Positions 46,509-54,906 of a stretch of DNA of 64,000 nucleotides are shown piece by piece. This DNA is from Vulcanimicrobiota bacterium (GTDB taxonomy: Bacteria; Vulcanimicrobiota; Xenobia; Xenobiales; JADMJV01), in assembly GCA_019637395.1 (NCBI GenBank), contig JAHBVR010000006.1, positions 275,983 through 339,982 of the forward strand, written 5' to 3'. The notes under the pieces were generated by a model. It did not search any database. It saw only the letters and a list, made by a program, of their open reading frames with translations, and was not told the DNA's origin. Positions within the stretch are counted from its first letter, which is position 1, and the number at the start of each line of letters is the position of its first letter. Both the position numbers and the translations under genes were made by a program.

Positions 46509-46569
46509 TTGAAATGGCCCGGCAACCAGCTTCCGTGTTCAGCACCCAGCCCGATTCGGGCCATTTCAA
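46509..46569. repeat. 61 bp hairpin element, copy A
   Basis: 13 bp arms TTGAAATGGCCCG (46,509-46,521) and its exact complement (46,557-46,569) enclose a 35 nt loop. The loop carries GCTTCCGTGTTCAGCACC, shared with copy B. Inner bases GTGT/GCAC can form a small second stem. Confidence 0.7.
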
Positions 46570-46599
46570 GCTGTCCCCAATTTCCAAGCTGGGGGCGGG

Positions 46600-46660
46600 G
46601 TGGAAAACCCCAGCACTCTGCTTCCGTGCTCGGCACCTCGGTAGATTTGGGGTTTTCCAC
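46600..46660. repeat. 61 bp hairpin element, copy B
   Basis: 13 bp arms GTGGAAAACCCCA (46,600-46,612) and its exact complement (46,648-46,660) enclose a 35 nt loop with GCTTCCGTGCTCGGCACC. Arm sequence differs from copy A while pairing, loop length and the loop core are kept. The period between copies is 91 bp. Confidence 0.7.
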
Positions 46661-46917
46661 GCCGTCCCAAGCAAATCTCTTGCCCATGACCAGACTCTTG
46701 CGCCCATGTTAATCTTCCGTGTACGTCACTACCAGACCCGCGCCTGAGCGCGATCTTTGTTCTTGGGATCAGCAATCGCCCGAGCCTTGGAGCGATTTGC
46801 CAATGGTAAAGCAATGCGTGCCCAAACCAGGGTGGACGAAACAGCTGAACTTGTTCCGAAGTTTTCCGCCCTGTAGGATCGGAGGGGTCGGTTCGCAGTT
46901 CGAGAAGCGGCCTGCTC

Positions 46918-48093
46918 ATGACATTCGTGCCGGAACCGAATTTGGCGTCCGTAGTGCTTTCCCGACTGTCGCGTTCTCCCAGAAAGCAAGAACCCGACAA
47001 AGCCACTTGTTGGCAGTTTCCTATGGGCAATCTCTATGACCATCCCACGAAGCCCGCACGGTTTATCGCCAACGAGAGAGCCCGCAACGATCTGCGCTGG
47101 TGGCGCTCCATTCTGAGAGGCGAGGGGCTTCCGGCGTCGCCCAAATTCACCTCCAACGACTTCTGGAACTTCGAGGTGGTTGGTCTCTTGCAGTCACTCT
47201 ACCACCGGGCTGTCGACCTCGCGCCTTTTCACGCAGAACTCGAAGCCTGGTGGCTCCGCTTGTCTCACGGTCAAAGTCAACCGGTCGAGTTTCACCCCAG
47301 CAACTTTTGGTTCTTGAACCAACGGGATGATCTGGAGTATCTTCCGGGGCTCACAAATCTTTATTGGAGTCCTTCAGCCCCCTGGTCAGAAGTTTGGGTA
47401 GATTTCCAAGCGCGGGCGCCCATAGGCCCGCTCGTCGGTGGATATAATCTAGAAAACTTCCCAGAAATGCCCGCTCCCCGCTATTGGTATCGTGGCGAGC
47501 CTGCGAGCTTTGCAGAGTATGTGAGTCGTGGCGTCATTCAGCGCGAGTTGGGCTGGCCCAAGCACTGGGAGGCCTTTAGTGGTGGCCCACGCTTCGTCAC
47601 GCCCATGGATGCGACTTCTACGAACTTCCACCTGGAGCTTCGCTATCCAGTGCGCCTGGCCACCGCTCCCCTGACGTGCTGGATGAATCTGCGCCGAGTC
47701 ATCAGCTTCGGCGGACACACACCCGGCGCGTTGGTCGAGTGGCTCAATGGGTATTTGAGTCTGCTCGGCTGGGTCGCGGAGCAGCCGGAAGATCTCTGGA
47801 GTGACTTTCTGCCGCCCTATTTCCTATGGGAAGAGCCGCTTGGCAAGGTGTTGCCGAGCAAGGTTGTGCTGGGTCTCTTTGCGCCGGCGGACTACAAAGA
47901 GCGGGCGGAAGGACTGCAAGCCATGGTGAGGGCCTGGGCTCGCTGTCTGTTGTACAGCTTGCCGCAGCTGGGCGAGCCAGAAATGGTTAGCTTGCTGAAC
48001 CAGCTCCTCGACCAACCGGTCGAGCCGAAAGCTGCAATGCCTCTATGGGAGATCGCGCTCCAGCGGTCGCGCTTCTCGGACGTCCTGAGGTAG
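46918..48093 (+). CDS. Hypothetical protein
   Basis: Not recognised. 391 residues, rich in Trp, Pro and aromatic residues ('WWRSILRGEGLP', 'FHAELEAWWLRL', 'YWSPSAPWSEVWVDF'), with several short beta strands and a helical C-terminus ('ERAEGLQAMVRAWARCLLYSLP'). No signal peptide, membrane helix or catalytic motif is seen. The first ~35 residues look unlike the rest and lack a ribosome site, so the ATG at 47,023 may be the real start. It stands alone between the hairpin region and the kinase gene. Confidence 0.6.
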   Translation: MTFVPEPNLASVVLSRLSRSPRKQEPDKATCWQFPMGNLYDHPTKPARFIANERARNDLRWWRSILRGEGLPASPKFTSNDFWNFEVVGLLQSLYHRAVDLAPFHAELEAWWLRLSHGQSQPVEFHPSNFWFLNQRDDLEYLPGLTNLYWSPSAPWSEVWVDFQARAPIGPLVGGYNLENFPEMPAPRYWYRGEPASFAEYVSRGVIQRELGWPKHWEAFSGGPRFVTPMDATSTNFHLELRYPVRLATAPLTCWMNLRRVISFGGHTPGALVEWLNGYLSLLGWVAEQPEDLWSDFLPPYFLWEEPLGKVLPSKVVLGLFAPADYKERAEGLQAMVRAWARCLLYSLPQLGEPEMVSLLNQLLDQPVEPKAAMPLWEIALQRSRFSDVLR

Positions 48094-48224
48094 GAGACGT
48101 TGGGCAGGGACGGGCAGCTGGTCATCACCTGACTGCGGTGAACTCGCCAATTGGGTTGCCATAAGTCGTTAAGTTGTGAATTGATTAGCCAGGAGGGCGT
48201 TCGATTGGCGGGAATTGGACCGGA

Positions 48225-49625
48225 ATGGCTAGAGGAGCATGTCGTTCACTCGCTCTCGCGTCGGTGCTCAGCACCGCGCTGTTTAGCCTGCCATTAAGCG
48301 CTGAGCCGAGGTCGGAAGCAGTCGAAGCCTGGGGTGAGGGCACCTTCTTGAGCTATCCGAGCGGAGCCAACGTGACGCTGCTTGACGCAAGTAAGAACGG
48401 GAGTTACCTGGGCCTGTCAGGGAATCCAATTAGCGTCCCGCGCGAACCCAAGGGTTCCGTTACCACATTTTACTACCAGTTGGTGCATCCCGATGGGAAC
48501 CACCAGCCGCTAAATGTTACGGTTCCGGCCGGACACTTCAGTTCCAGCCCGCGCTGGCCCGAAAGCGGCGCGCTGGCACTTGCTCCTAACAATCCGTGGG
48601 TAGCGCTCACCGATTTTTTCCGCTACCCAAGTTGGCGAACCGGGCTGTTTGCGCTCGCCTTTCCGGTGTTGGGAGGTTTACTTTGGGCGCTTTACCAGGT
48701 CTGGCTCAAAAAGCAGTTGGTCTCTCTGGGCGGCAATATGGGGGTATCCCCTTATCACGGTTACTATCGTCTGAGAAGGCTTGGTGGTGGCGGCAACGGC
48801 AACGTGTACCTGGCTGTCCCGCAGTCTAAGCCTCGTGCTAGCGCTCTAGTTGCCCTGAAAATCTTGGAGATCCCCAAAGATCCGCATTTGCGAGAGACGC
48901 TTGAGACCTCGTTTCCTCGCGAGGTTAAAGCCATTCAGGAATTGAACCACCCCAACGTCGTTGCTTACCACGGATCAGGTCGGAACGGTGATGACGAGTT
49001 CTACCTGGTCATGGAATACATCAAGGGCTCCGATCTCTCCCACTACGTCCCTGCCCCGGGTGCGAGGCCTTCGCCCTACTTGCTGCACCATCTCAAGTCG
49101 CTGGCCGGTGCTTTGCAGGCGGTGCACGACAAGAACATTATTCATCGCGACCTGAAGCCAGAGAACGTGATGCTGAGGGAAGACGGCTTCGTCAAGCTGA
49201 CGGACTTCGGCCTGGCCAGGGAGGAGAACAAGACTTCCAACTTCTCCCGTGCACACGGGAGTCTGCAGGGAACCCCAGGGTTCTATACTCCAGAGCAGTT
49301 CTCTCCGGGAACGAAAATGACGTTAGCCAGTGACCAGTACACCTACGGCGTGCTCTGCTCCAGGCTGATCGCGGCTCACTTTCCTGTGGAACTCCCCGAC
49401 CAGGACGATCCGATGGGCCTGGTTATCTACGCCGACAACGTCCGCTGTGGTCGGACCTTTCCCCTGGTGACTGTTCGGCCAGACCTGCAGGCGACCAGCG
49501 ACGTTATCGAGAGAATGATGCATCCCGACCCGCAGAAGCGATATCCAAGCATTACGGACGCCTACAACGCTTTCGAGAGAGCCTACCTCGAGGATACCCT
49601 TGAGCCGAAGGGAGTGCCTAAATAG
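48225..49625 (+). CDS. Membrane Ser/Thr protein kinase with PEGA-like exterior domain
   Basis: 466 residues. A signal peptide (1-26, cleavage after LSA) leads to a ~110-residue exported beta domain with PEGA-like character ('SYPSGANVTLLDAS', 'YQLVHPDGNHQPLNVTV'). A membrane helix follows (138-160), then a cytoplasmic Hanks-type kinase with Gly-rich loop LGGGGNGNVYLA, Lys212, HRDLKPEN (307-314), DFG (327-329) and 'GTPGFYTPEQF'. All catalytic residues are intact. The topology (sensor outside, kinase inside) is inverted relative to PASTA kinases. The lipoprotein gene follows ~100 nt later. The substrate is unknown. Confidence 0.9.
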   Translation: MARGACRSLALASVLSTALFSLPLSAEPRSEAVEAWGEGTFLSYPSGANVTLLDASKNGSYLGLSGNPISVPREPKGSVTTFYYQLVHPDGNHQPLNVTVPAGHFSSSPRWPESGALALAPNNPWVALTDFFRYPSWRTGLFALAFPVLGGLLWALYQVWLKKQLVSLGGNMGVSPYHGYYRLRRLGGGGNGNVYLAVPQSKPRASALVALKILEIPKDPHLRETLETSFPREVKAIQELNHPNVVAYHGSGRNGDDEFYLVMEYIKGSDLSHYVPAPGARPSPYLLHHLKSLAGALQAVHDKNIIHRDLKPENVMLREDGFVKLTDFGLAREENKTSNFSRAHGSLQGTPGFYTPEQFSPGTKMTLASDQYTYGVLCSRLIAAHFPVELPDQDDPMGLVIYADNVRCGRTFPLVTVRPDLQATSDVIERMMHPDPQKRYPSITDAYNAFERAYLEDTLEPKGVPK

Positions 49626-49733
49626 TAGCTTTCTCACCCGTTCTTGAAAATTATTACCTTGTCAAGAGACTCTGGTCAGAAGGACTTGAGAGAAAAAACC
49701 GAACCCGAGCTTCAAATGCCCAGGAGGTTCGTT

Positions 49734-51176
49734 ATGCGTCGTTCGGTTAAAGCTATCACTCTGAGTGCAGCCATGCTTGTCATGGGCTGCGGGAGCGACG
49801 ATTCCACCTTTAACTACGGCTTCTTCCCGAGCCCGACCAGTTCGCCGACCATCAACCCGCCGGTTGCGGTAGCCGATTCCTTCTCGACCCTGGGTAACTC
49901 AGTTTTCACGGGTTCTGTAGTTGCCAACGATACGGTGAACGGAGCTACCGTCACTGCTTTCCAAAATCCGAGCAACTCTGGCGGTACGGTGGCGGTTACC
50001 GCGGCTGGTCAACTGACCTATACGCCCCCGGCTAATGCGGCGAATATCGTCGACACTTTTACATACACACTTGTGAATTCTGCCGGGAGTTCTACGGCCA
50101 CGGTTACGATCAACGTTCAGGCACGGGGCTTCTTCGTGAAGAATGATGTGGCCGTGACGGGCACAGGAAGTCAGACCAACCCCTTCAAGACCCTGGCGGA
50201 GGCGGTCACGGCTGCAACGGGCGTGAACGGGGCCCAGATTGTGGTGTTTCGAGGTGATGGAACCTCGACCGGGTTAAATACTCCGGTGAACCTGGGCACG
50301 AACCAGGGGATTCAGGGACAGGATCAGGCCAATCCACCTCTACTCACTGGGCCGGTAATTTTGACCACCGGGAACCTGGTTCAGGACCTTCGCTTTGGGA
50401 GTGCGTCTACTGCCATCAACGCGACCAACGCTTCGGGCGGAACCATCAATCGTGTCGCGGTGAACGGAGCCAGCAACAAAGGTGTGGCATTGCTTGGGAC
50501 AGCAAGCGGGACCTGGTCGATTTCGAACTCTAACTTTTCTAGCGTGGCGAACGGCACTATTGACGCGATTACGGCCTCTGGCTCGTTGGTGTTGACGGTG
50601 AGTAACTGCACCTTTGCGAGCAATGGTCTGGGCAGTGTATTTTCAAACCCCACCGGTACGGCGGCACACAACGTGACGGTGCAGAATAGCAATTCGAGTG
50701 GAACTCCAGCAGGTCGCATCGACCTGGAGTTAGCTGCAAATACCAGCGGAGTGACCGGGTTCAGCCTGACAAACAATACGGTTACCGGTGGCGGTACGAC
50801 TCAAAACGGTATCAGTGTTCTGACTCAGGGCACCACCCAACTCACCTCTCGCATGCTGAACAACACCGTTTCCGGCTGCACCAACGAAGGGCTTTTCGTG
50901 TCAATCACCGGGGGGTCCTCAGCTAAAGCTCGATTTGAAGGTAACCGAACCACAGGTAACTTAGCCAATAACGGTTGGTTGAACGCGAGCTCGACGACTG
51001 GAGCTCTTCAAGCCATTTACACTAACAATACAAGCGACCGCTTCAATCTCAACGGCGGCGGCGCCAATTTTCAAGTTGAACAACTAGCAAACTTCAACAC
51101 AACGAGCGGCAACACCGGCACTCTCAATGCAAGTGGTGTCCAAGATGCTCCGGCTGGCACCCTAGGCATTCCATAG
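49734..51176 (+). CDS. Lipoprotein with Ig-like and beta-helix domains
   Basis: 480 residues. The lipobox is VMGC (Cys19) after a short hydrophobic signal. A Ser/Pro linker, one bacterial Ig/cadherin-like domain (~38-130: 'PPVAVADSFSTLGNSVF', 'GQLTYTPPANA', 'DTFTYTLVNSAG') and a right-handed parallel beta-helix follow. The helix starts at 'FFVKNDVAVTGTGSQTNPFKTLAEAV', a DUF1565-type entry, and continues in Asn/Ser/Thr-rich rungs. AGGAGG 6 nt before the ATG at 49,734 fixes the start. Such proteins sit on the cell surface or in the periplasm; the ligand is unknown. It is convergent with the pseudopilin operon. Confidence 0.85.
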   Translation: MRRSVKAITLSAAMLVMGCGSDDSTFNYGFFPSPTSSPTINPPVAVADSFSTLGNSVFTGSVVANDTVNGATVTAFQNPSNSGGTVAVTAAGQLTYTPPANAANIVDTFTYTLVNSAGSSTATVTINVQARGFFVKNDVAVTGTGSQTNPFKTLAEAVTAATGVNGAQIVVFRGDGTSTGLNTPVNLGTNQGIQGQDQANPPLLTGPVILTTGNLVQDLRFGSASTAINATNASGGTINRVAVNGASNKGVALLGTASGTWSISNSNFSSVANGTIDAITASGSLVLTVSNCTFASNGLGSVFSNPTGTAAHNVTVQNSNSSGTPAGRIDLELAANTSGVTGFSLTNNTVTGGGTTQNGISVLTQGTTQLTSRMLNNTVSGCTNEGLFVSITGGSSAKARFEGNRTTGNLANNGWLNASSTTGALQAIYTNNTSDRFNLNGGGANFQVEQLANFNTTSGNTGTLNASGVQDAPAGTLGIP

Positions 51177-51178
51177 CC

Positions 51179-52831
51179 TCAGTCCAACTTTCGGATGACC
51201 ACTTTGAGGCGGCTCTCTTGCTGCAAGAATTCATTCAGGTCTAGCTTGAAAACTCCCTGGCCCGAACTTGTTTGCTTTGCGAGGTCGATTTCGGCGGCCC
51301 ACTTGGAGCTCTCAGTTTGAGCCGTCTCGCGATAAAAGCGAGTTAATTCCTCTGGCAGGGTGCCGTCGGCCGCTGCTTGAAAAACTTGGCCCCTTTCATC
51401 AGTCAAAATAAAATCAGCGGCAGAAAGTGGCGTTCCTCGCCGGGCAAAATAAGCTGGTCCGGGAGTGAACGTCTTCCCGCCCTCGGTAACCGGGCGTAGC
51501 GATAGAGTCCCGACCTCACCCCGACCACGTCCCGACAGTTGGATCGGCCAAGTCCCCGAAAACCCGGGCTCCAAAATCACCTGCGTACCCTGCTGCTCAA
51601 ATAGAATTCGCGCATTGTCCACCTGCATGGCCGAGCCATCGCCGGCCCGGCCCTTACCGGCGTTAACGACACAGCCCTGCACGGTCACGTTGCGCACCAC
51701 CAGATCCTGATCAACATCCTCCCCAGGGAAGCCACCCTGGCCGCCGCTGTAGATCAGACCTGTGAAATAGGAGCGCTGCGAGTCACTCCCCAGGATGCGG
51801 ACGTCTCCCTCGGCCACAATGGCGGCGTGGTTGTCCGAAGTTAGGTCGGCCCCACCGCGCATGATCACTTTACCCGTGCAAAAGATTGCTCCGTCGCCCT
51901 GGACCGGCCCGTCGATCACAAGATCGCCGTCGACATAAAGCACGCCGTGATCCAGCTTGACGCCCTTTTCAAAGGTCACCTGGGAACCGCTGTACTTGGC
52001 AAACCCAGAAAAGGTCTTTTCGGAGTCGTAAGAATCCTTGCTGAGGCGCTGTAGGGAAGGACGAGACTCGGGGTCATAGTCGCGCACCTTAATCGCCGGC
52101 ATCTCCTCGGGCTGCGAGTTAGGATACTGCAGTGGATTCCCCTTAATCGTAGTGGGAATGGCGATGCTACCCGCGGATTTTAACTCCCCGTGAATCTCTG
52201 CTTCGCCCTCGATCTTGAGAGCCTCGACGCCGCCGCTGTCTTTGCCGTTGCTGACCAGCCTGGATGGCTTCAACTCGTCGGGAGTCAACTCGCCATCCTG
52301 GAGAGCATCTGTCGAAGAGAGAGCGCCCAAGAGCAGGCCGCCGGTGGAACGAATTGCGCCGGATGAAGAAAGCGCTCGGTCAAACGGTGGCGCCTTCAGA
52401 AAAGTCATCCAACGTCGGGTCACCCCGCGGTAGCTGCCTGTGCCAACGAGGCAGATCGAATCCCTGGGCACCACCGTCGAGTCGTATCCTTGCACGGAGG
52501 ATTCGCCCTGATAGTTGTTGACCGAGTAAGGCAGTCCGCTGTCTCGGTGGAAAGTCACCAGTCCATAAGCCTGAGGGTCGCCGAGTTCAGGCATGGTCAC
52601 CCTGACTTCGGCGTTCTGGTCGACTCCATAGGTACGTTTGCTGAGAATCTCAACATAGGTCGTGACCACCGCTGATCGCGCCAGTTCCTGAGCCTTCTGG
52701 CTATTCCAGAAGCGGTCGATGACGGTAACCTGCATAGTGGCTTGATTGAGCATGAGCAGGGCTATCATGGCCAGGAAAGGCAGGCAACACAGCACCAACA
52801 AGAGCGCACCACCACGACGCCGTTTACGCAT
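51179..52831 (-). CDS. PilX-like membrane protein with polymer-forming beta repeats
   Basis: 550 residues. A basic start and one hydrophobic helix (MRKRRRGGALLLVLCCLPFLAMIALLML) resemble PilX/GspK-type minor pilin or Tad proteins. The C-terminal half has regular 'h-x-G-D-h-x-h-x-G' rungs (VLYVDGDLVIDGPVQGDGAIFCTGKVIMRGG), as in polymer-forming cytoskeletal or left-handed beta-helix proteins. It is the last gene of the pseudopilin operon. A TTG start at 52,858 overlapping the previous gene is an alternative. Likely exported with or on top of a pseudopilus; this is inference. Confidence 0.7.
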   Translation of the reverse strand: MRKRRRGGALLLVLCCLPFLAMIALLMLNQATMQVTVIDRFWNSQKAQELARSAVVTTYVEILSKRTYGVDQNAEVRVTMPELGDPQAYGLVTFHRDSGLPYSVNNYQGESSVQGYDSTVVPRDSICLVGTGSYRGVTRRWMTFLKAPPFDRALSSSGAIRSTGGLLLGALSSTDALQDGELTPDELKPSRLVSNGKDSGGVEALKIEGEAEIHGELKSAGSIAIPTTIKGNPLQYPNSQPEEMPAIKVRDYDPESRPSLQRLSKDSYDSEKTFSGFAKYSGSQVTFEKGVKLDHGVLYVDGDLVIDGPVQGDGAIFCTGKVIMRGGADLTSDNHAAIVAEGDVRILGSDSQRSYFTGLIYSGGQGGFPGEDVDQDLVVRNVTVQGCVVNAGKGRAGDGSAMQVDNARILFEQQGTQVILEPGFSGTWPIQLSGRGRGEVGTLSLRPVTEGGKTFTPGPAYFARRGTPLSAADFILTDERGQVFQAAADGTLPEELTRFYRETAQTESSKWAAEIDLAKQTSSGQGVFKLDLNEFLQQESRLKVVIRKLD

Positions 52832-52851
52832 AGTCTTAATATACCATGTCT

Positions 52852-53421
52852 TTACCAAAGCAGCACGTCCAGCACATCCTGTTGTTTCCCATACTGGAAA
52901 GTGGCCTGTAAGCGGTAGTTCAGAGTACCGTCTCGGCTCACTGCTTCAAGTCCCCACGCCTCAAGGTCAGTCCAATGATGGCTGGATTGCCAGTTTCGGA
53001 CTGCGTCTTTGACAGGCTGCAGGCTGGAGGCGGTCAGCTTGGGCGCTTGGACCTGGCCAAGCTGCAGTCCGCTCAAGTTGACCTTGTCAGTCCGGACTTC
53101 GTGTCGCTGCAAGGTCTTGTCCGCGAGCATATACAGCAGCAGATAATTGGCCCAGTGTACCTCGCCACCCGCATCCACCTGATTCAACGGAACGACAGCC
53201 AGACAGTCGCTCTGAATCAAGCAGCCTTCTGGAGCTGACATGAGTAAGTCATTGTGAAGCATTGCTTGCAGCACCTGACCCTGGTGCTGTCGGACGGTCG
53301 CGTTGGCCAGGGCTCGCGAGCGCTGCAAACCTTGAATCATCAGACCGTAGAGCAGGGCACTTAGAAGGCCAAATAGCAGGGTGGCCATCAAAACTTCCAG
53401 TAGCGTGAAGCCCTTCTTCAC
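52852..53421 (-). CDS. Type IV prepilin-like protein (PilW/GspJ-like)
   Basis: 189 residues with a textbook class III leader: MKKG-FTLLEVLMATLLFGLLSALLYGLM, cleavage after Gly4 and Glu at position +5. The globular part has a Cys pair. It overlaps both neighbours by a few bases (start with the PilV-like gene). Confidence 0.88.
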   Translation of the reverse strand: MKKGFTLLEVLMATLLFGLLSALLYGLMIQGLQRSRALANATVRQHQGQVLQAMLHNDLLMSAPEGCLIQSDCLAVVPLNQVDAGGEVHWANYLLLYMLADKTLQRHEVRTDKVNLSGLQLGQVQAPKLTASSLQPVKDAVRNWQSSHHWTDLEAWGLEAVSRDGTLNYRLQATFQYGKQQDVLDVLLW

Positions 53422-53795
53422 AGGGGTAAGTCCGCCACACGCTGACTCTGCATGGCCTCGTAAATCACGGTCGCGTCCGGCGGTCGCGAGACCTGAACTT
53501 TGGCGCGTAACTGGCGAAAACGGGCTTCTGCTGGCCCGGGCAGTGATTGAGAGGCGTAGTCCACCTTGAACTGCAGGCCCTCGAATAACTCGGATTCCTG
53601 ACCCGTCTGACCGACTGTAAGTTCCTTGGCTTTCACCAGAGCAGCTTTGGCCAGAGAATTAGCGCGGGAGCAATAGACGGCGCGGCGTTCGCTGCGAATC
53701 TGAACGCCGAGGCTGAGGAAAAACACAACCAGGATGAAGACGAAGATGGAGAAGGCGACGACAATCTCCACCAGGCTGGCGCCTCTGCGTTTCAT
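53418..53795 (-). CDS. Type IV prepilin-like protein (PilV/GspI-like)
   Basis: 125 residues. The leader MKRRG-ASLVEIVVAFSIFVFILVVFFL has Glu at +5 and a long hydrophobic stalk, followed by a short soluble domain. It overlaps the GspF-like gene by 4 bp (ATGA) and the next prepilin gene by 4 bp, so the set is translated as one unit. No prepilin peptidase gene is in the window. Confidence 0.85.
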   Translation of the reverse strand: MKRRGASLVEIVVAFSIFVFILVVFFLSLGVQIRSERRAVYCSRANSLAKAALVKAKELTVGQTGQESELFEGLQFKVDYASQSLPGPAEARFRQLRAKVQVSRPPDATVIYEAMQSQRVADLPL

Positions 53796-54841
53796 AGCTT
53801 CCCCATGACCTGGGCAAGGGGCGAGCCCACGGCGAAGATAAAGGCTCCGGTCAAAAGGCCCAATCCCGCCATTAGCCCCGGCTCCATCCAGAGGAGAAGC
53901 GCATCGACCCGCTCCTCGAAAAGCATCTCATAGGTATCCGCAAGCCAAAGTAGCTGCTTTTCCAGCGTGCCCGACTCCTCTCCAATATCGATCAGTTGCA
54001 AAAATAGCGGTTCGAACACTTCTGAATTCACCAAGGCTTTGGCCACAGGTTCACCTTCTACCACCAAAACAGCGGCCTGTCCGAGCTGGTCGCTGAAAGA
54101 ACTGTGGCCGGCAGTTTTGCCGGCCTGACCCAGGCTTACCACCAGGCTATTGCCGACTCCGACCAGCATTCCAAAGGACCGAGCGAAGCGGGCCTGCACA
54201 AGAGCTCGTACGAATCGCCAGCGCAGAGTCATAGGTCCCAGCTTGCGCCAAGCGGCTTTGCGCAGCAACGGAAAGAAGCGAATCCAGATCAGCAACAGGC
54301 TGACCATCGCCAGCCAGAAGCGCCAATCCCCAAAGAATACGCCGGCTTGAAGCACCACTCGCGAAAGCAAACCCAGTTCCAGGTGCAGCGATTGAAAAAA
54401 CGGCAAAAGCATACGGCTGCATACGCTGGAGATAAGCACAAGGAGGATCAGAGCGATCGATAACACCAGAGCCGGGTAAACCAGAACCGACGAAACTTTG
54501 CGCGAATAACGGTCACTCTTTTCATAGTAGATAGCAATAGCCTCCAAAGCTGCCAGGAGACTGCTCTCTTCGCCTACTTTCAAAAAGGCGGTCACAAAGG
54601 GATCAAAAACGTCGCCGGCGGCGTGAAACGCCTGTGACAGACTCTTGCCTTCTTCAATCTGAGCCAGCAGCCGCTCCAGCACGTTCTGCATCGACCGGTT
54701 CTGAGTCTGGGCCTTCAAAGACTGCAGGCAGCGGGGGAGGGAGACTCCCGCCTGCAGCATCACCAGCAGATTGCGCAGGAACAGAACCACCTCTTGATTG
54801 GGGGGCTTCAGCGGTATTTTTGACACACCAAGAGAGGTCAC
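53792..54841 (-). CDS. Type II secretion/type IV pilus inner-membrane protein (GspF/PilC)
   Basis: 349 residues with two GspF domains: 'FLRNLLVMLQAGVSLPRCLQSL', 'IEEGKSLSQAFHAAGDVFDPFVTAFLKVGEESSLL' then membrane helices (VLVYPALVLSIALILLVLISSV and WRFWLAMVSLLLIWI), a second cytoplasmic repeat ('FLQLIDIGEESGTLEKQLLWLA') and a last membrane helix. GTG start at 54,841 with GAAAGGAG upstream. GspF anchors the assembly platform for pseudopili. The ATPase (GspE), secretin and major pilin are missing nearby, so it must borrow them or act as an accessory set. Confidence 0.9.
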   Translation of the reverse strand: MTSLGVSKIPLKPPNQEVVLFLRNLLVMLQAGVSLPRCLQSLKAQTQNRSMQNVLERLLAQIEEGKSLSQAFHAAGDVFDPFVTAFLKVGEESSLLAALEAIAIYYEKSDRYSRKVSSVLVYPALVLSIALILLVLISSVCSRMLLPFFQSLHLELGLLSRVVLQAGVFFGDWRFWLAMVSLLLIWIRFFPLLRKAAWRKLGPMTLRWRFVRALVQARFARSFGMLVGVGNSLVVSLGQAGKTAGHSSFSDQLGQAAVLVVEGEPVAKALVNSEVFEPLFLQLIDIGEESGTLEKQLLWLADTYEMLFEERVDALLLWMEPGLMAGLGLLTGAFIFAVGSPLAQVMGKL

Positions 54842-54906
54842 TGGCTGCTCCTTTCAAACTGGTTCAAGGTGGACAGAGCCCATCCTATAGCTGAGCAACA
54901 AAAAGC

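Larger units (their letters stand above)
46234..46786 (+). repeat. Five dispersed CGCCTGAGC(C) repeats
   Basis: CGCCTGAGC recurs at 46,234, 46,270, 46,392 and 46,741, with CGCCCGAGC at 46,777. Two copies sit in a longer direct repeat (GGATCAGCAA.CGCC.GAGCCT, from 46,259 and 46,766), and two are followed by TCTTTGTT. The whole 46,241-46,917 gap has no gene. An iteron-like or regulatory array is possible. Confidence 0.5.

Noticed and set aside
46303-46660. CRISPR array or integron attC sites for the hairpin region
   Set aside because: Only two copies with different arms, no regular spacer-repeat series, no R-box/L-box core of attC and no cas or intI gene.
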